From: an uncultured Ruminococcus sp.
Lineage (GTDB): Bacteria; Bacillota; Clostridia; Oscillospirales; Ruminococcaceae
Direction: 5' to 3'
DNA: 64,000 nt
NCBI GenBank assembly: GCA_910577575.1
Contig: CAJTOG010000001.1
Span: 1 to 64,000, forward strand
Under the pieces are notes generated by a model. That model saw only the letters and a program-made list of their open reading frames with translations, did no database searches and had not been told where the DNA came from. The position numbers were made by a program, and so were the translations under genes. Shown piece after piece: positions 16,223 through 24,864 of the stretch (positions are counted from its first letter, which is position 1; each line of letters opens with the position of its first letter).

Positions 16223-16570
16223 ATGTCAGTGAAAAGAGGAGAAATTTATTATGCTGATTTAAGTCCTGTTGTAGGTTCAGAGCAGGGCGGAATAAGACCG
16301 GTACTTATAGTTCAGAATGATGTCGGCAACAGACACAGCCCTACTGTAATTGCAGCAGCTATAACAAGCCAACGGGCTAAAAATCACTTACCGACGCATA
16401 TAGAAGTGCAGGCTGACAAATGCGGTCTTGCCAAAGACAGTATAGTTCTGCTGGAGCAGATTCGTACTATTGATAAAAAACGTCTTAAAGACAAGATGGG
16501 GGAGCTTGATTTAAATGCAATGGATAAAGTAAATACGGCTCTATCAATAAGTTTCGGACTTGAATTATAA
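16223..16570 (+). CDS. mazF: MazF/PemK-family endoribonuclease toxin
   Basis: 115 residues. MazF toxins cut mRNA at short motifs and stop growth until neutralised. The start MSVKRGEIYYADL, the G-I-R25-P26 turn that contributes the catalytic arginine, and the conserved T48 in AAAITSQ are all present, and the length is standard. It is close to the Bacillus EndoA/NdoA group. ATG 16223 has AAGGAG upstream; the longer frame from 16193 lacks one. No MazE-like antitoxin precedes it (spacer 15858-16222 is non-coding) and the next gene is on the other strand, so it is an orphan here. Confidence 0.92.
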   Translation: MSVKRGEIYYADLSPVVGSEQGGIRPVLIVQNDVGNRHSPTVIAAAITSQRAKNHLPTHIEVQADKCGLAKDSIVLLEQIRTIDKKRLKDKMGELDLNAMDKVNTALSISFGLEL

Positions 16571-16577
16571 ATAAATC

Positions 16578-16606
16578 AACGGTCAGTTATTATGAAGCTG
16601 ACCGTT
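16578..16606 (+). terminator. Terminator after mazF
   Basis: AACGGTCAG (16578-16586) pairs with CTGACCGTT (16598-16606), followed by AAAAATTTATA. The same stem may also serve the pseudogene on the other strand. Confidence 0.65.
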
Positions 16607-16653
16607 AAAAATTTATATTATAACATTTTCTCAAATCAAAATACATCTTGTAT

Positions 16654-16990
16654 TTATTTTGGAATAACAATAACTTTGGGTTCAAATAATGAAAGAATAT
16701 CTATAACTTCATTTGCAACTTCTTTGTTATATTCAGTATCCACTTCTTCAAATGTATCCACATATAAAGCAATTTCAGAATGCCCGTTTATATATCTGGA
16801 ATATTCATACTCTCTTCCCGTCATATTTTCAAAGTTTTTTTCCATATAATAAAAACAGTATTCCATCTTTTATTAATTAAACATTTGATGTACTTTCATT
16901 TCCTTTAATTTCGAAACCAAGCACGCCTCTATAAAAACGAATCATTGTTCCCATATCATTTACAAATAAACCGAATCCGTCTAACGTCAT
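16654..16990 (-). pseudogene. Glyoxalase/VOC-family pseudogene
   Basis: From ATG 16990 (SD CAGGAGA) the frame reads MTLDGFGLFVNDMGTMIRFY, then RGVLGFEIKGN, the start of a VOC-fold enzyme, and hits TAA at 16877-16879 (one base change from a Tyr codon). Reading through gives LIKDGILFLLYGKK, then a frameshift in an A-run. The next frame continues MTGREYEYSRYINGHSEIAL and 'YVDTFEEVD'. The C-terminus is also shortened: the usual 'DPDGNLIEI' end is missing. The intact ancestor would be about 120 residues. The promoter is still perfect. Confidence 0.82.
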
Positions 16991-17036
16991 ACATTATCTC
17001 CTGTAAATCTGATTTATCCGATTAAATATAACAATC

Positions 17037-17065
17037 ATTATAATATATCACTTCTGTAAAGTCAA
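17037..17065 (-). promoter_or_regulatory. Promoter for the VOC pseudogene
   Basis: TTGACT (17060-17065) and TATAAT (17037-17042) on the minus strand, spacer 17. Confidence 0.65.
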
Positions 17066-17081
17066 TAAAATTATATTATCA

Positions 17082-17110
17082 TTGACAAATTAAAGAAATC
17101 ATGTTAAAAT
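17082..17110 (+). promoter_or_regulatory. Promoter for the CPBP protease gene
   Basis: TTGACA (17082-17087) and TAAAAT (17105-17110), spacer 17, followed by an AAGGAGG ribosome site before ATG 17150. Confidence 0.75.
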
Positions 17111-17149
17111 ACTATCTATAAATTATTAATTAATCAAGGAGGATTATTT

Positions 17150-18187
17150 ATGGAAAATATCAATCATCAGCAACAGCAATATCAACCTCCGCCGAACGTC
17201 CTTATAACACCGCCGTCTGAAAAAAGGCTTTTCAAGAATAAGATAAGCTTTATATCCAGCGGACTTCTTATATACAGTGCAATAATGTATGCAGTTGTAT
17301 TCGGAATCATGTTCATATCAATATTCATACAGGGCATAATATCAGGAATAAAAAATGAAACTCCTGATATTGATGCAATAATGAACGAACTTATGGAAAC
17401 AGATATGGGTATGGGAATAGCTGTAATTTTAGGCTGTCTGTTTCTGTTATTATTTAATATAAAACGTGTCAGACCGAAACAGATTTTTGAAAAAAGAAAA
17501 CCCATGAGCATATCAAAATTCATTATGCTTGTCTGTGTTCTTATGTGTATACAGCTTCCAATCAGCCTTTTTGATGTATTATTTGAAACAATACTCAATC
17601 AGTTCGGATTTTCAGCACAGGCAGCAATAGAATCATCACAGGCGGGAAGCACAACAATTTCAATGATGCTCTATGCCGGATTTATCGGGCCTTTTGCTGA
17701 GGAATTCGTATACAGGGGATATACGATGAAAACTCTTGAAAGCACCGGAGCAGGCAAAGGATATGCACTTGTTATATCTTCAATACTTTTCGGAATTATG
17801 CACGCTAATCCTACTCAATCAGTGTATGCATTTTTTGCAGGAATGGTATTCGCATATGCAGCAATGGAATACGGAATTATATGGTCTATGATTCTGCACA
17901 TTGCAAATAACTTCCTGTTCGGTGATGTAATGGTATTCATCTGCAATCATATTCCTGAATCAACTGCTGATATAATTAACTGGGTAATGCTTATCGGACT
18001 TTGTATTGCGGGAATAGTTGTTCTGATAGTCAAAAGAAAACAGACAGCCGAATATATACGCACAAACTTCAGAACCGATAAAAAATATTATAGCTGGACT
18101 TTTACAAACATACTTTTCTGGGTATTTGTAGGGATAAATATAATACTTGCAATCACAGCCATAAATCCTATTGAAACAGCATCATGA
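17150..18187 (+). CDS. CPBP-family intramembrane metalloprotease
   Basis: 345 residues. A Pro/Gln-rich cytosolic N-terminus (1-25) precedes about eight membrane segments. The CPBP/Abi motifs are complete: E184-E185-x3-R189 (FAEEFVYRG), F-x3-H218 (FGIMH) and H250-x3-N254 (HIANN). These proteins are Rce1-like membrane proteases; in Firmicutes they are often linked to bacteriocin self-immunity or peptide maturation. No bacteriocin gene is adjacent, though a lactococcin-like gene lies 1.8 kb downstream. The last codons overlap the next small frame (ATGA). Confidence 0.92.
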   Translation: MENINHQQQQYQPPPNVLITPPSEKRLFKNKISFISSGLLIYSAIMYAVVFGIMFISIFIQGIISGIKNETPDIDAIMNELMETDMGMGIAVILGCLFLLLFNIKRVRPKQIFEKRKPMSISKFIMLVCVLMCIQLPISLFDVLFETILNQFGFSAQAAIESSQAGSTTISMMLYAGFIGPFAEEFVYRGYTMKTLESTGAGKGYALVISSILFGIMHANPTQSVYAFFAGMVFAYAAMEYGIIWSMILHIANNFLFGDVMVFICNHIPESTADIINWVMLIGLCIAGIVVLIVKRKQTAEYIRTNFRTDKKYYSWTFTNILFWVFVGINIILAITAINPIETAS

Positions 18188-18660
18188 GCAAGCAAAGCCA
18201 CAGACACAAAAAAACGATTTTCGCAATAGAAAAAGAACAATGTAAAATTCTCGCACAAAAGTGTAAAGAACTTAAAAAGTTAAAAAACATTGTATAAAAG
18301 AATTTATTGCTATAGTAATATTATGTATTCTTATTTTTGCTGTAATTATATTATCAATTGTTTCTGATACCCCTTTTAGCAATAATTTTTATTTTCATAT
18401 TCGATAAAAGCAGTATCAGAGTTTTTGTTCTCAGTAACTATCTTAACATTTTTCCATTTGCAGAAAGTCTTAAAAAACATAATCTTGACAGAGTATTACC
18501 AATAGAACTTGCAAACACTTTAAGTTACTATGCACTTATTCTGATTATATTTGAACATAAATTAAGTTTTATATGGACGATTATATGGCTTGTCTGCATT
18601 ATAACAGACTGGTATTATATCCTGACGGACGGCAGTGAAAAATACTCTCTGGAAATCTGA
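18184..18660 (+). pseudogene. Broken small membrane protein locus
   Basis: Starting with an ATGA overlap at the CPBP stop, a 37-codon frame (MSKQSHRHKK..., Lys-rich) ends at TAA 18295-18297. A hydrophobic stretch ('KEFIAIVILCILIFAV') follows in another frame from about 18300. A third frame from about 18346 to 18660 encodes two to three membrane segments and ends TDGSEKYSLEI; its only start is TTG 18358 without an SD. The pieces fit one frameshifted membrane protein, but two genuine small genes cannot be excluded. Another coding-like tail ('VTIEIYNGSLDIEHYYYKE') lies at 18720-18801. Confidence 0.45.
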
Positions 18661-18784
18661 CTGGCAGAGTTCTGATAAGCTTATTGACATACAAACTATG
18701 ATATAATAAGCTTAAAAACAGCGATAAAGTTACAATAGAAATATACAACGGCTCGCTTGACATTGAACATTATTACTATAAAGA

Positions 18785-18814
18785 AAAAGCATCTGTAAGT
18801 TAACAGGTGCTTTT
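18785..18814. terminator. Bidirectional terminator
   Basis: A 12-bp stem with one G-U pair (18785-18796 with 18103+ equivalent arm at 18803-18814) has A-run and T-run flanks. It lies between plus-strand remnants and the 3' end of the LysR gene. Confidence 0.7.
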
Positions 18815-18821
18815 CTATTAT

Positions 18822-19757
18822 TTATTTATTCATATTTTCCGTATATTCTGTAAGAAAGTCTGTCCACAGTCTTATTATTCTGTTACCCTCGGATGATTTT
18901 TTATATATTATAAAATCATATACATCAATATTTGCATAAGAACAATCCCTTATGACAAGATTATCCGGAGAAACAATATTACCGAGTGTTGAAGGTGCAG
19001 CCCACATAAAAGCATTATCAATTATATCAATAAGAGTGACTTTATTTCCGCTGTCATGAACGCATATTCTGTTTCTGTTTGAATTAAAGTCATTGTCATA
19101 ATCGGGATTTATAAAAGTTCTGCCGAAAAGATTTATTTCATCATCACCATGAACAATTTCAATATAGTTTTTTAATTCCCCAAATGGAACATCATCATAT
19201 TTTGCAAGAGGACTATCCGATTTCATAAGAAGCTTCATTCTGAAATCAACAAGCTTTTTATAAATCAGCTTTCGATTTCTAAGCTGTTCTGTATAAATGT
19301 CAAGCTGATTTTCGGCAATGCGTATAATACCGACATCAGCCTTTCCGCTGCAAACACAGTCAATAACACCATTTGTCTTAACCTCCAGCATCGATATACA
19401 TAGCTTGTTTTCAGATGAAATACTGTTAACCCATTCTCCTACAGCCGTTGCGACATAAGATGAACGTGCAGAAGCTATTTTAAGTGTAATACTGTTATCT
19501 GTACGGTTAGTATAATCTGATTCAAGATTATGCATACTTTCAACAATATCCTTTGCACGCATAAGAAAACTTTCACCCTCCGGAGTAAGTACCATACCAT
19601 TGGGAGTACGCCAGAAAATCTGCATACCTATTTCGGATTCAAGGTCTTTCAAGGCTATACTGATATTTGGCTGAGCCTGATAAAGATTTTTTGCCGCAGC
19701 AGTTATGCTTCCTGCCTGAGCTATTGCTATTATATATTCCAACTGCTGTATTTTCAT
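18822..19757 (-). CDS. LysR-family transcriptional regulator
   Basis: 311 residues. The N-terminal winged helix-turn-helix (about 1-60) reads MKIQQLEYIIAIAQAGSITA, then 'AAKNLYQAQPNISIALKDLE', the classic LysR pattern. The effector-binding domain spans about 90-300. It is closest in style to CysB/CbbR-type members with the 'F.RTPNGMVLTPEG' hinge. Start ATG 19757 has GAGGT upstream; the GTG at 19772 is less likely. It is divergent from the secreted-protein gene at 19947, the usual place for a LysR target, and has its own promoter. Confidence 0.92.
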   Translation of the reverse strand: MKIQQLEYIIAIAQAGSITAAAKNLYQAQPNISIALKDLESEIGMQIFWRTPNGMVLTPEGESFLMRAKDIVESMHNLESDYTNRTDNSITLKIASARSSYVATAVGEWVNSISSENKLCISMLEVKTNGVIDCVCSGKADVGIIRIAENQLDIYTEQLRNRKLIYKKLVDFRMKLLMKSDSPLAKYDDVPFGELKNYIEIVHGDDEINLFGRTFINPDYDNDFNSNRNRICVHDSGNKVTLIDIIDNAFMWAAPSTLGNIVSPDNLVIRDCSYANIDVYDFIIYKKSSEGNRIIRLWTDFLTEYTENMNK

Positions 19758-19790
19758 AATAATGTACCTCACTTGAATTCTATTGTATAT

Positions 19791-19819
19791 ATTATATCAT
19801 ATATTTTTTTGATATGCAA
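19791..19819 (-). promoter_or_regulatory. lysR promoter
   Basis: TTGCAT (19814-19819) and TATAAT (19791-19796) on the minus strand, spacer 17. Confidence 0.65.
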
Positions 19820-19839
19820 GAAAAACTTTAATCTTATTC

Positions 19840-19902
19840 GACAAAATTAGTTATATTTCGACATAAGAATATATTGACATCGTTAATAATATATAGTACA
19901 AT
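19840..19902 (+). promoter_or_regulatory. Promoter and repeat for the lactococcin-like operon
   Basis: TTGACA (19874-19879) and TACAAT (19897-19902), spacer 17. Just upstream, TTCGACA occurs twice (starting near 19838 and 19857), a possible regulator site between the divergent genes. A GTCTGAA/TTCAGAC hairpin (19914-19930) lies in the 5' leader. Confidence 0.6.
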
Positions 19903-19946
19903 TAAATAAAAGAGTCTGAATTTTTCAGACGGAAAGAAGGATAATT

Positions 19947-20531
19947 ATGAAAAATGCAAAAAAACTTATAAGCTTAGCTTCAGCTCTTGCAATGACCATT
20001 TCTCTTTCATCTTTCAGTGCGTCAGCTAAAACAACAGTAACTGTATCACATATAACAAATCCTGACAATCCTGGCAGGAAAGTTATTTCAGAGTATGCTC
20101 CCGTATCACGTAATGCAGAAGAAGATGTTGTTATATCTGAATTTGAAGGAATTCAGGTAAATGAAAACATAACCATAACATATGAAAAAAATCCTGACAA
20201 TCCTGACAGGGAAGTTATTTCAGAGTATGCTCCCGTATCACGTGCTTCAAGCGAGGTAAAATTTGACCATCACTCCGGAACTTATAAAAGAGAAGCTGGT
20301 TCATCTTCATTTGATGAACAGGTATGGGGAAGAACAACCCACTATATTCCAAACAATGACGGAAGCACTACTTTGGTCGAAGGATATACCCGTGCAAGAT
20401 GGGAACACTCTTTAACCGGAAAGATTGTCGGAGATTCCGGCAGAGTATGGGACTTTGGAATGAGTTATGCAGAAAGTTCATGGATGTCAGAACCAACATT
20501 CTATGTGGCTCGCACATACTTTGGCAGCTAA
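19947..20531 (+). CDS. Secreted lactococcin-972-like protein
   Basis: 194 residues. A clear signal peptide ends near 26 (LALAMTISL-type core, 'SFSASA' cleavage). Residues 38-55 and 82-99 are near-identical repeats ending VISEYAPVSR. The C-terminal part (about 108-194) reads as beta strands with 'YTRARWEHSLTGKIVGD', 'WDFGMSYAESSW' and 'TFYVARTYF'. This resembles the lactococcin 972 bacteriocin pattern (Y.N..H.HS.T...G......G.A.A....A.FYY). The next gene starts 3 bases after the stop. Bacteriocin function is an inference; another secreted role is possible. Confidence 0.6.
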   Translation: MKNAKKLISLASALAMTISLSSFSASAKTTVTVSHITNPDNPGRKVISEYAPVSRNAEEDVVISEFEGIQVNENITITYEKNPDNPDREVISEYAPVSRASSEVKFDHHSGTYKREAGSSSFDEQVWGRTTHYIPNNDGSTTLVEGYTRARWEHSLTGKIVGDSGRVWDFGMSYAESSWMSEPTFYVARTYFGS

Positions 20532-20534
20532 TAT

Positions 20535-21452
20535 ATGAAAGAAAAAAAATCAAAATATGTAATATCAGCCATTGCTTTAACAATATTTTCTGTTTTATTT
20601 ATAATTTTATCAGCACTTACTTTTATTATAATTATATTAAATGATTTTGACTTCAATAAAATTCCCGAAAAATATGAATCCATATATCAGACAGCAGACA
20701 ATTTTGAAGAAGCATTTTCAGAAATCAGAACAAGAGACGAAATAGTCAATCAGCTTATAGATATAAATAATAAATTCCATAATAATTCAAAATTCGATTT
20801 TGTAGAAATATGTATTTCTGATATATACACTGATGCAAATAAAAATGAACGTGAAAAACTGAATGCTATATATTGCGGTGAAGGTTTATTTGAATTATTT
20901 GAACTCAAAACAGAAAGCAATATATATTTCAGTAAAGATGATTTTAAATTTGACGGAGAAATACCTGTAATACTGGGAAACAACCTGAAAAATAAGTATT
21001 CTGTCGGAGATACAATTGAACTTATACGAATGGATTTATATCCTATAAAATGTAAAGTTATTGATTTTTTAGAAAGCGGACAGACAGTGATTCGTTTCAG
21101 TCAGATTATCAATATTGATGATTTTATATGTATTCCTTTTCCGGCAGATTTTAATCAGCAGTCAGATGACCCTGAAATCAGAGAATATCAGCTCAGATTA
21201 ATGATAACCCGAAACAATGGTATTATTATTCCGAAAACTACTGAAAAAGAAATAAAGAAGGAAATTAACAGTTACACTGATGAATATCAGCTTCCCAATT
21301 ATCTCTATAGTGCATCAGTTAATTTCGATAAAAAATTTTGTTCAATATTAGTAAGTGTTGCAGTTTTGTCATTAATAATAGGAATAATACTTCTTATCAC
21401 AGACATAAAAATATTCAAGAAAATAAAAAATTATAAAAATCAACAGCATTGA
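20535..21452 (+). CDS. MacB/FtsX-like membrane protein, single-permease remnant
   Basis: 305 residues: one membrane segment at about 8-36, a large extracellular region (about 40-265) and one C-terminal segment (about 268-292) with a basic tail. The outer region contains 'IPVILGNNLKNKYSVGDTIEL', the pattern of MacB-type periplasmic core domains, but the two extra membrane helices of an FtsX permease are missing and no ATPase gene follows. Lactococcin 972 loci usually carry a large integral membrane partner and an ABC ATPase, so this may be a reduced version or an immunity protein. It starts 3 bases after the preceding stop. Confidence 0.55.
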   Translation: MKEKKSKYVISAIALTIFSVLFIILSALTFIIIILNDFDFNKIPEKYESIYQTADNFEEAFSEIRTRDEIVNQLIDINNKFHNNSKFDFVEICISDIYTDANKNEREKLNAIYCGEGLFELFELKTESNIYFSKDDFKFDGEIPVILGNNLKNKYSVGDTIELIRMDLYPIKCKVIDFLESGQTVIRFSQIINIDDFICIPFPADFNQQSDDPEIREYQLRLMITRNNGIIIPKTTEKEIKKEINSYTDEYQLPNYLYSASVNFDKKFCSILVSVAVLSLIIGIILLITDIKIFKKIKNYKNQQH

Positions 21453-21469
21453 ATTAACTCAATGCTGTT
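21442..21469 (+). terminator. Terminator after the lactococcin-like unit
   Basis: AACAGCATTGA (21442-21452) pairs with TCAATGCTGTT (21459-21469), followed by T-rich sequence. The left arm contains the stop codon of the membrane protein gene. Confidence 0.8.
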
Positions 21470-21482
21470 TTTTTATTTGCTG

Positions 21483-22193
21483 TTAACTTATTAATATTGC
21501 TGTTTCAAGAGCAATTTCCATCATATCCCTGAAAGATGTCTGTCGTTCCTCAGAAGTCGTTGACAGATTTCTTAACGGACAATCTGAAACCGTAAGGATG
21601 CACAAAGCATTTTTCCCTGCTTCAGCTGCATTCATATAAAGTGACGCTGCTTCCATTTCAACAGCAAGTACTCCCATTTTCTGCCATTCCGAAAGACTGT
21701 CCGCATGGTCATAGAAAGTATCGCTTGAAAATATATTTCCGACATGAAAAGCACAGCCTTTTTTTTCAGCAGTTTCCACAGTTGCCGAAACAAGTTCCCA
21801 TGAAGCAGTCGGAGCATAAACTCCGGGAAGCCTGTACTGGCTTGCATAGTTTGAATTTGTACTTGCACTTATGCCGATTACAATATCCCTTAAGTTTACA
21901 TTATCAGCAATCGCACCGGCTGTTCCAATACGTATAATGTTTTTAACATCATATTCATGATAAAGTTCATAAGAATAAATTCCCATAGATGGCATACCCA
22001 TTCCGCTTCCTTGAACAGATATACGAACACCCTTATAAATTCCGGTAAATCCAAACATACCACGTATATTATTATAACATATAGGATTTTCAAGATAATT
22101 TTCTGCGATAAACTTAGCTCTCAAAGGGTCACCCGGCAATAAAACGGTTTCAGCAATATCACCTTTTTTTGCAGTGTTATGTGGTGTTGGCAT
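21483..22193 (-). CDS. deoD: Purine nucleoside phosphorylase, DeoD type
   Basis: 236 residues. Cleaves purine (deoxy)nucleosides with phosphate for salvage; hexameric cytosolic enzyme. Seen are MPTPHNTAKKGDIAETVLLP, the phosphate loop G-D-P-LRAK, GSGMGMPSMGIY, the base-site 'VEMEAASLY' near 178 and 'SDCPL' with the catalytic Asp near 203. Start ATG 22193: GGAGAG precedes it and lies within the longer frame to 22208. It is a single gene between the terminator at 21442 and the flippase. Confidence 0.95.
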   Translation of the reverse strand: MPTPHNTAKKGDIAETVLLPGDPLRAKFIAENYLENPICYNNIRGMFGFTGIYKGVRISVQGSGMGMPSMGIYSYELYHEYDVKNIIRIGTAGAIADNVNLRDIVIGISASTNSNYASQYRLPGVYAPTASWELVSATVETAEKKGCAFHVGNIFSSDTFYDHADSLSEWQKMGVLAVEMEAASLYMNAAEAGKNALCILTVSDCPLRNLSTTSEERQTSFRDMMEIALETAILIS

Positions 22194-22214
22194 AAAATCA
22201 CTCTCCATTCAGAA

Positions 22215-23642
22215 TTATTTTCTAAGCACTTTCCTTACCGTTGAAAGAAGTGACTTATAGTTGAATACAGTAACTGTAATAAACAGCAAAATAAGCCATA
22301 ACTGCCAGCCTGTTTTGTCTTTTATTATCATCCAGCTCATTACGAACAACAGAACCGTATTTATCATTGACTTTACTGCATTGAATTTAAACGGTACATA
22401 ATATCTTGCGTCAATAACTCTTGACCAGAAGCATATATAATAGCTAAGAAAAGTTGCAAGTGCCGCACCCTGCAATCCCCATTCTGGTATTAAAAAAAAG
22501 TTCATGACAATGTTTACCGAACAGGCAACAAAACTTGTCCAGAAGCTGTTTTTGGAATGCTTTGTAGCATTGTATATTCCGCCCAAGAACTGATTAAGCG
22601 ACATAAAAAGCACAGCAATAATCAGAATAGGGGTATAGATATAAATTGTACCATATTCCGCATAGTTTGATTTATTTGTAAGAAACGAGGAAACAGGGAC
22701 AATAAGCATAAGAAGACCGGCTGAAGCAATAAATAAAATAGATTCATATGCATTGTAAACCCTTTCATAAAATCTACTTCTGTCTCTGGAATTATTTTCA
22801 GTTATAGCAGACATATTCCATGCCTGAAAGAATATTGTTGAAACCATAGAAATAAGATTCGGTATTCTGTTTGCAACTGCATAAAGTCCGGCAGCTTCTT
22901 TTCCAAGTTTAACATGTGTACTGTGCATATATGTTATAAAAAGCCTGTCTGAAAGACTTGTTACTGTCCACATGACAATTGTCGGTATCAGCGGAAGAGA
23001 AAATTTCATCATAGCTCTTGCAAGCGAACCGCTGAAATATCTAAGCTTAAAAAATTTACCGAGCCTTGCCACACTGAACAAAAATACAGACGAACAGAAA
23101 TCCGAAAGAATAACTGCCAGCATAAAGCCCTTTACTCCCATATTAAGACCTGCAATAAAAATCATATTGAATACAAAAAGTGTCAAAGTTGCAAGAATGC
23201 CGTCAAGAGAAAAAAGTTTTACCATATCCCTTGACCGAACAAACTGAGCAAAAAGCATACGTATTGACGACATACAGGTATATACCACCAAAAGCATTGC
23301 ATAACCGCTGATAAAATTAAGAAATGGTATAAATCTAAGCCCTGGGACTATCAGAACAAGTGCTGCCATTCCTATTCCCGTTATACAGGCAGATGTTGTA
23401 AATACAGCTTTTTTATCATATTTTTTATCAAGTCCGAAACGGATTAAATATTCCTGCAAAGCAAAAGTAAAAATAGGCTGCAAAAATAAAGCAGTAGTTT
23501 CAAGCAAATCCTTTGTATTCATATCAGCAGGATTTATATGCTTTGTATAAAGTCTCGTAAGCAATAATACAAGAATTTTTGAGCCGAAACTACCGACAGC
23601 AAAAATCATTGTATTGAATGCAAGCTTTTTATATTTATTCAT
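22215..23642 (-). CDS. Polysaccharide/lipid-linked oligosaccharide flippase
   Basis: 475 residues with about 12-14 membrane segments spread over the full length and a short basic C-terminus. The N-terminal pattern 'KLAFNTMIFAVGSFGSKILV' and the repeated amphipathic helices are those of Wzx/RfbX-type members of the MOP superfamily. Likely moves a lipid-linked glycan across the membrane for capsule or wall polysaccharide. No glycosyltransferase cluster is adjacent. Translation may be coupled to the 18-codon frame just upstream. Confidence 0.88.
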   Translation of the reverse strand: MNKYKKLAFNTMIFAVGSFGSKILVLLLTRLYTKHINPADMNTKDLLETTALFLQPIFTFALQEYLIRFGLDKKYDKKAVFTTSACITGIGMAALVLIVPGLRFIPFLNFISGYAMLLVVYTCMSSIRMLFAQFVRSRDMVKLFSLDGILATLTLFVFNMIFIAGLNMGVKGFMLAVILSDFCSSVFLFSVARLGKFFKLRYFSGSLARAMMKFSLPLIPTIVMWTVTSLSDRLFITYMHSTHVKLGKEAAGLYAVANRIPNLISMVSTIFFQAWNMSAITENNSRDRSRFYERVYNAYESILFIASAGLLMLIVPVSSFLTNKSNYAEYGTIYIYTPILIIAVLFMSLNQFLGGIYNATKHSKNSFWTSFVACSVNIVMNFFLIPEWGLQGAALATFLSYYICFWSRVIDARYYVPFKFNAVKSMINTVLLFVMSWMIIKDKTGWQLWLILLFITVTVFNYKSLLSTVRKVLRK

Positions 23643-23695
23643 TGTTTCAACTCCTGATTTTTATCCTTCAGTACATTGATTAAATCATAATACAT
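23639..23695 (-). CDS. 18-residue leader-like frame before the flippase
   Basis: ATG 23695 has GAGGAAG five bases upstream. The frame (MYYDLINVLKDKNQELKQ) ends at TGA 23639-23641, overlapping the flippase ATG (ATGA). The flippase has its own AGGAG inside this frame. It may be a real micro-protein, a translational coupling device, or the tail of a lost gene. Confidence 0.35.
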   Translation of the reverse strand: MYYDLINVLKDKNQELKQ

Positions 23696-23710
23696 ATTAT
23701 CTTCCTCATT

Positions 23711-24688
23711 TCAATTTTTTATTCTTACCAGATTAGCTTCTCCGGATGATAGATTTCTTCTTCCGCCATTTTCAGTTTCTATAATAAGATTGGCATTATC
23801 ATCAATTCCGACAGCACGTCCCATAATTTTTTCAGTTCCGATACTGGCAGTAATAATATTCCCTGTAAGAAGTTCACGTCTTTTATATTCATCAATATGA
23901 CTTCTTTTTTCAAGATTATATATATAGTATTCAAGTCTGTCCAGAACCAATGCACATAATTCATTCCGGTTAATTATTTTTCCTGTTTCTGTTTCTATTG
24001 ATGAAACACGTTTGCCAAGCTCATCATCAAATTCAAATTTTCGTACATTTATTCCAATTCCAATTACAACATAATCAGGAGAACTGATTTCAAGTCCCAT
24101 TGATGCTTCTGTAAGTATTCCGCATATTTTTCGCCCATTCATGTATAAATCATTTACCCATTTAATATGCACATCATTTCCGCAGAGCTTTTCAACAGCT
24201 TCAGCAGAAGCAACAGCAGCGGCAGATGTAATTAATGCAGCAACATCAATGCTGAATGTAGGACGTATTATTACACTCATATACAAGCCCATTCCGAACG
24301 GCGAAACAAAATTCCTGCCAAGTCTGCCCTTTCCGGCTGTCTGTGTGTCTGCAACTACAACCGTTCCATGAACAGCACCTTTTGCTGCGATATTTTTTGC
24401 ATAATTATTAGTAGAATCAGTTTTATCAAGAATTATAATTCTTTTTCCCAATTTTTTTGCATTAAGCTTTGAGGTGATAATTTCTACCGAAAGTTTGTTG
24501 CTCTGTGAAGCAATTCTATATCCCTTTGATGTTACGGATTCTATTATATAACCATCGTTTTCAAGTGACTTGACTGCTTTCCACACTGCATTTCTGCTTA
24601 CCCCAATTTGTCGGGCAAGTTCTGCACCTGAAATATATTCACCATCAGACAATGAAAGTCTGTTTATAAGAATTTCTTTTACATTCAT
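23711..24688 (-). CDS. birA: Bifunctional biotin ligase/biotin repressor
   Basis: 325 residues. Attaches biotin to carboxylase BCCP and, when charged, represses biotin genes. An N-terminal winged helix (about 5-60, 'GAELARQIGVSRNAVWKAVK') marks the repressor form. The catalytic domain has TDSTNNYA near 90, the biotinyl-AMP loop GKGRLGRNF near 120, and 'IKWVNDLY' with 'KICGILTE' near 175-190. The C-terminal domain (about 275-325) completes the length. The gene is monocistronic, close to the flippase on the same strand. Confidence 0.94.
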   Translation of the reverse strand: MNVKEILINRLSLSDGEYISGAELARQIGVSRNAVWKAVKSLENDGYIIESVTSKGYRIASQSNKLSVEIITSKLNAKKLGKRIIILDKTDSTNNYAKNIAAKGAVHGTVVVADTQTAGKGRLGRNFVSPFGMGLYMSVIIRPTFSIDVAALITSAAAVASAEAVEKLCGNDVHIKWVNDLYMNGRKICGILTEASMGLEISSPDYVVIGIGINVRKFEFDDELGKRVSSIETETGKIINRNELCALVLDRLEYYIYNLEKRSHIDEYKRRELLTGNIITASIGTEKIMGRAVGIDDNANLIIETENGGRRNLSSGEANLVRIKN

Positions 24689-24788
24689 AAATTTACGCTC
24701 TTTTTTATATATTTTTTACTATACTCAAATTATACCATATAAGCATTTAAAATTCAAGACTGTTTTATATAAACTTTTCAAATTCCTG

Positions 24789-24817
24789 TTGACATACTCT
24801 GCCAAATAATATATAAT
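24789..24817 (+). promoter_or_regulatory. Promoter for the formate/nitrite channel gene
   Basis: TTGACA (24789-24794) and TATAAT (24812-24817), spacer 17, followed by AAGGAG before ATG 24865. Confidence 0.75.
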
Positions 24818-24864
24818 ATAAACGTCGGGCTTTGCCAATATACAATATTATAAGGAGAATTTAC

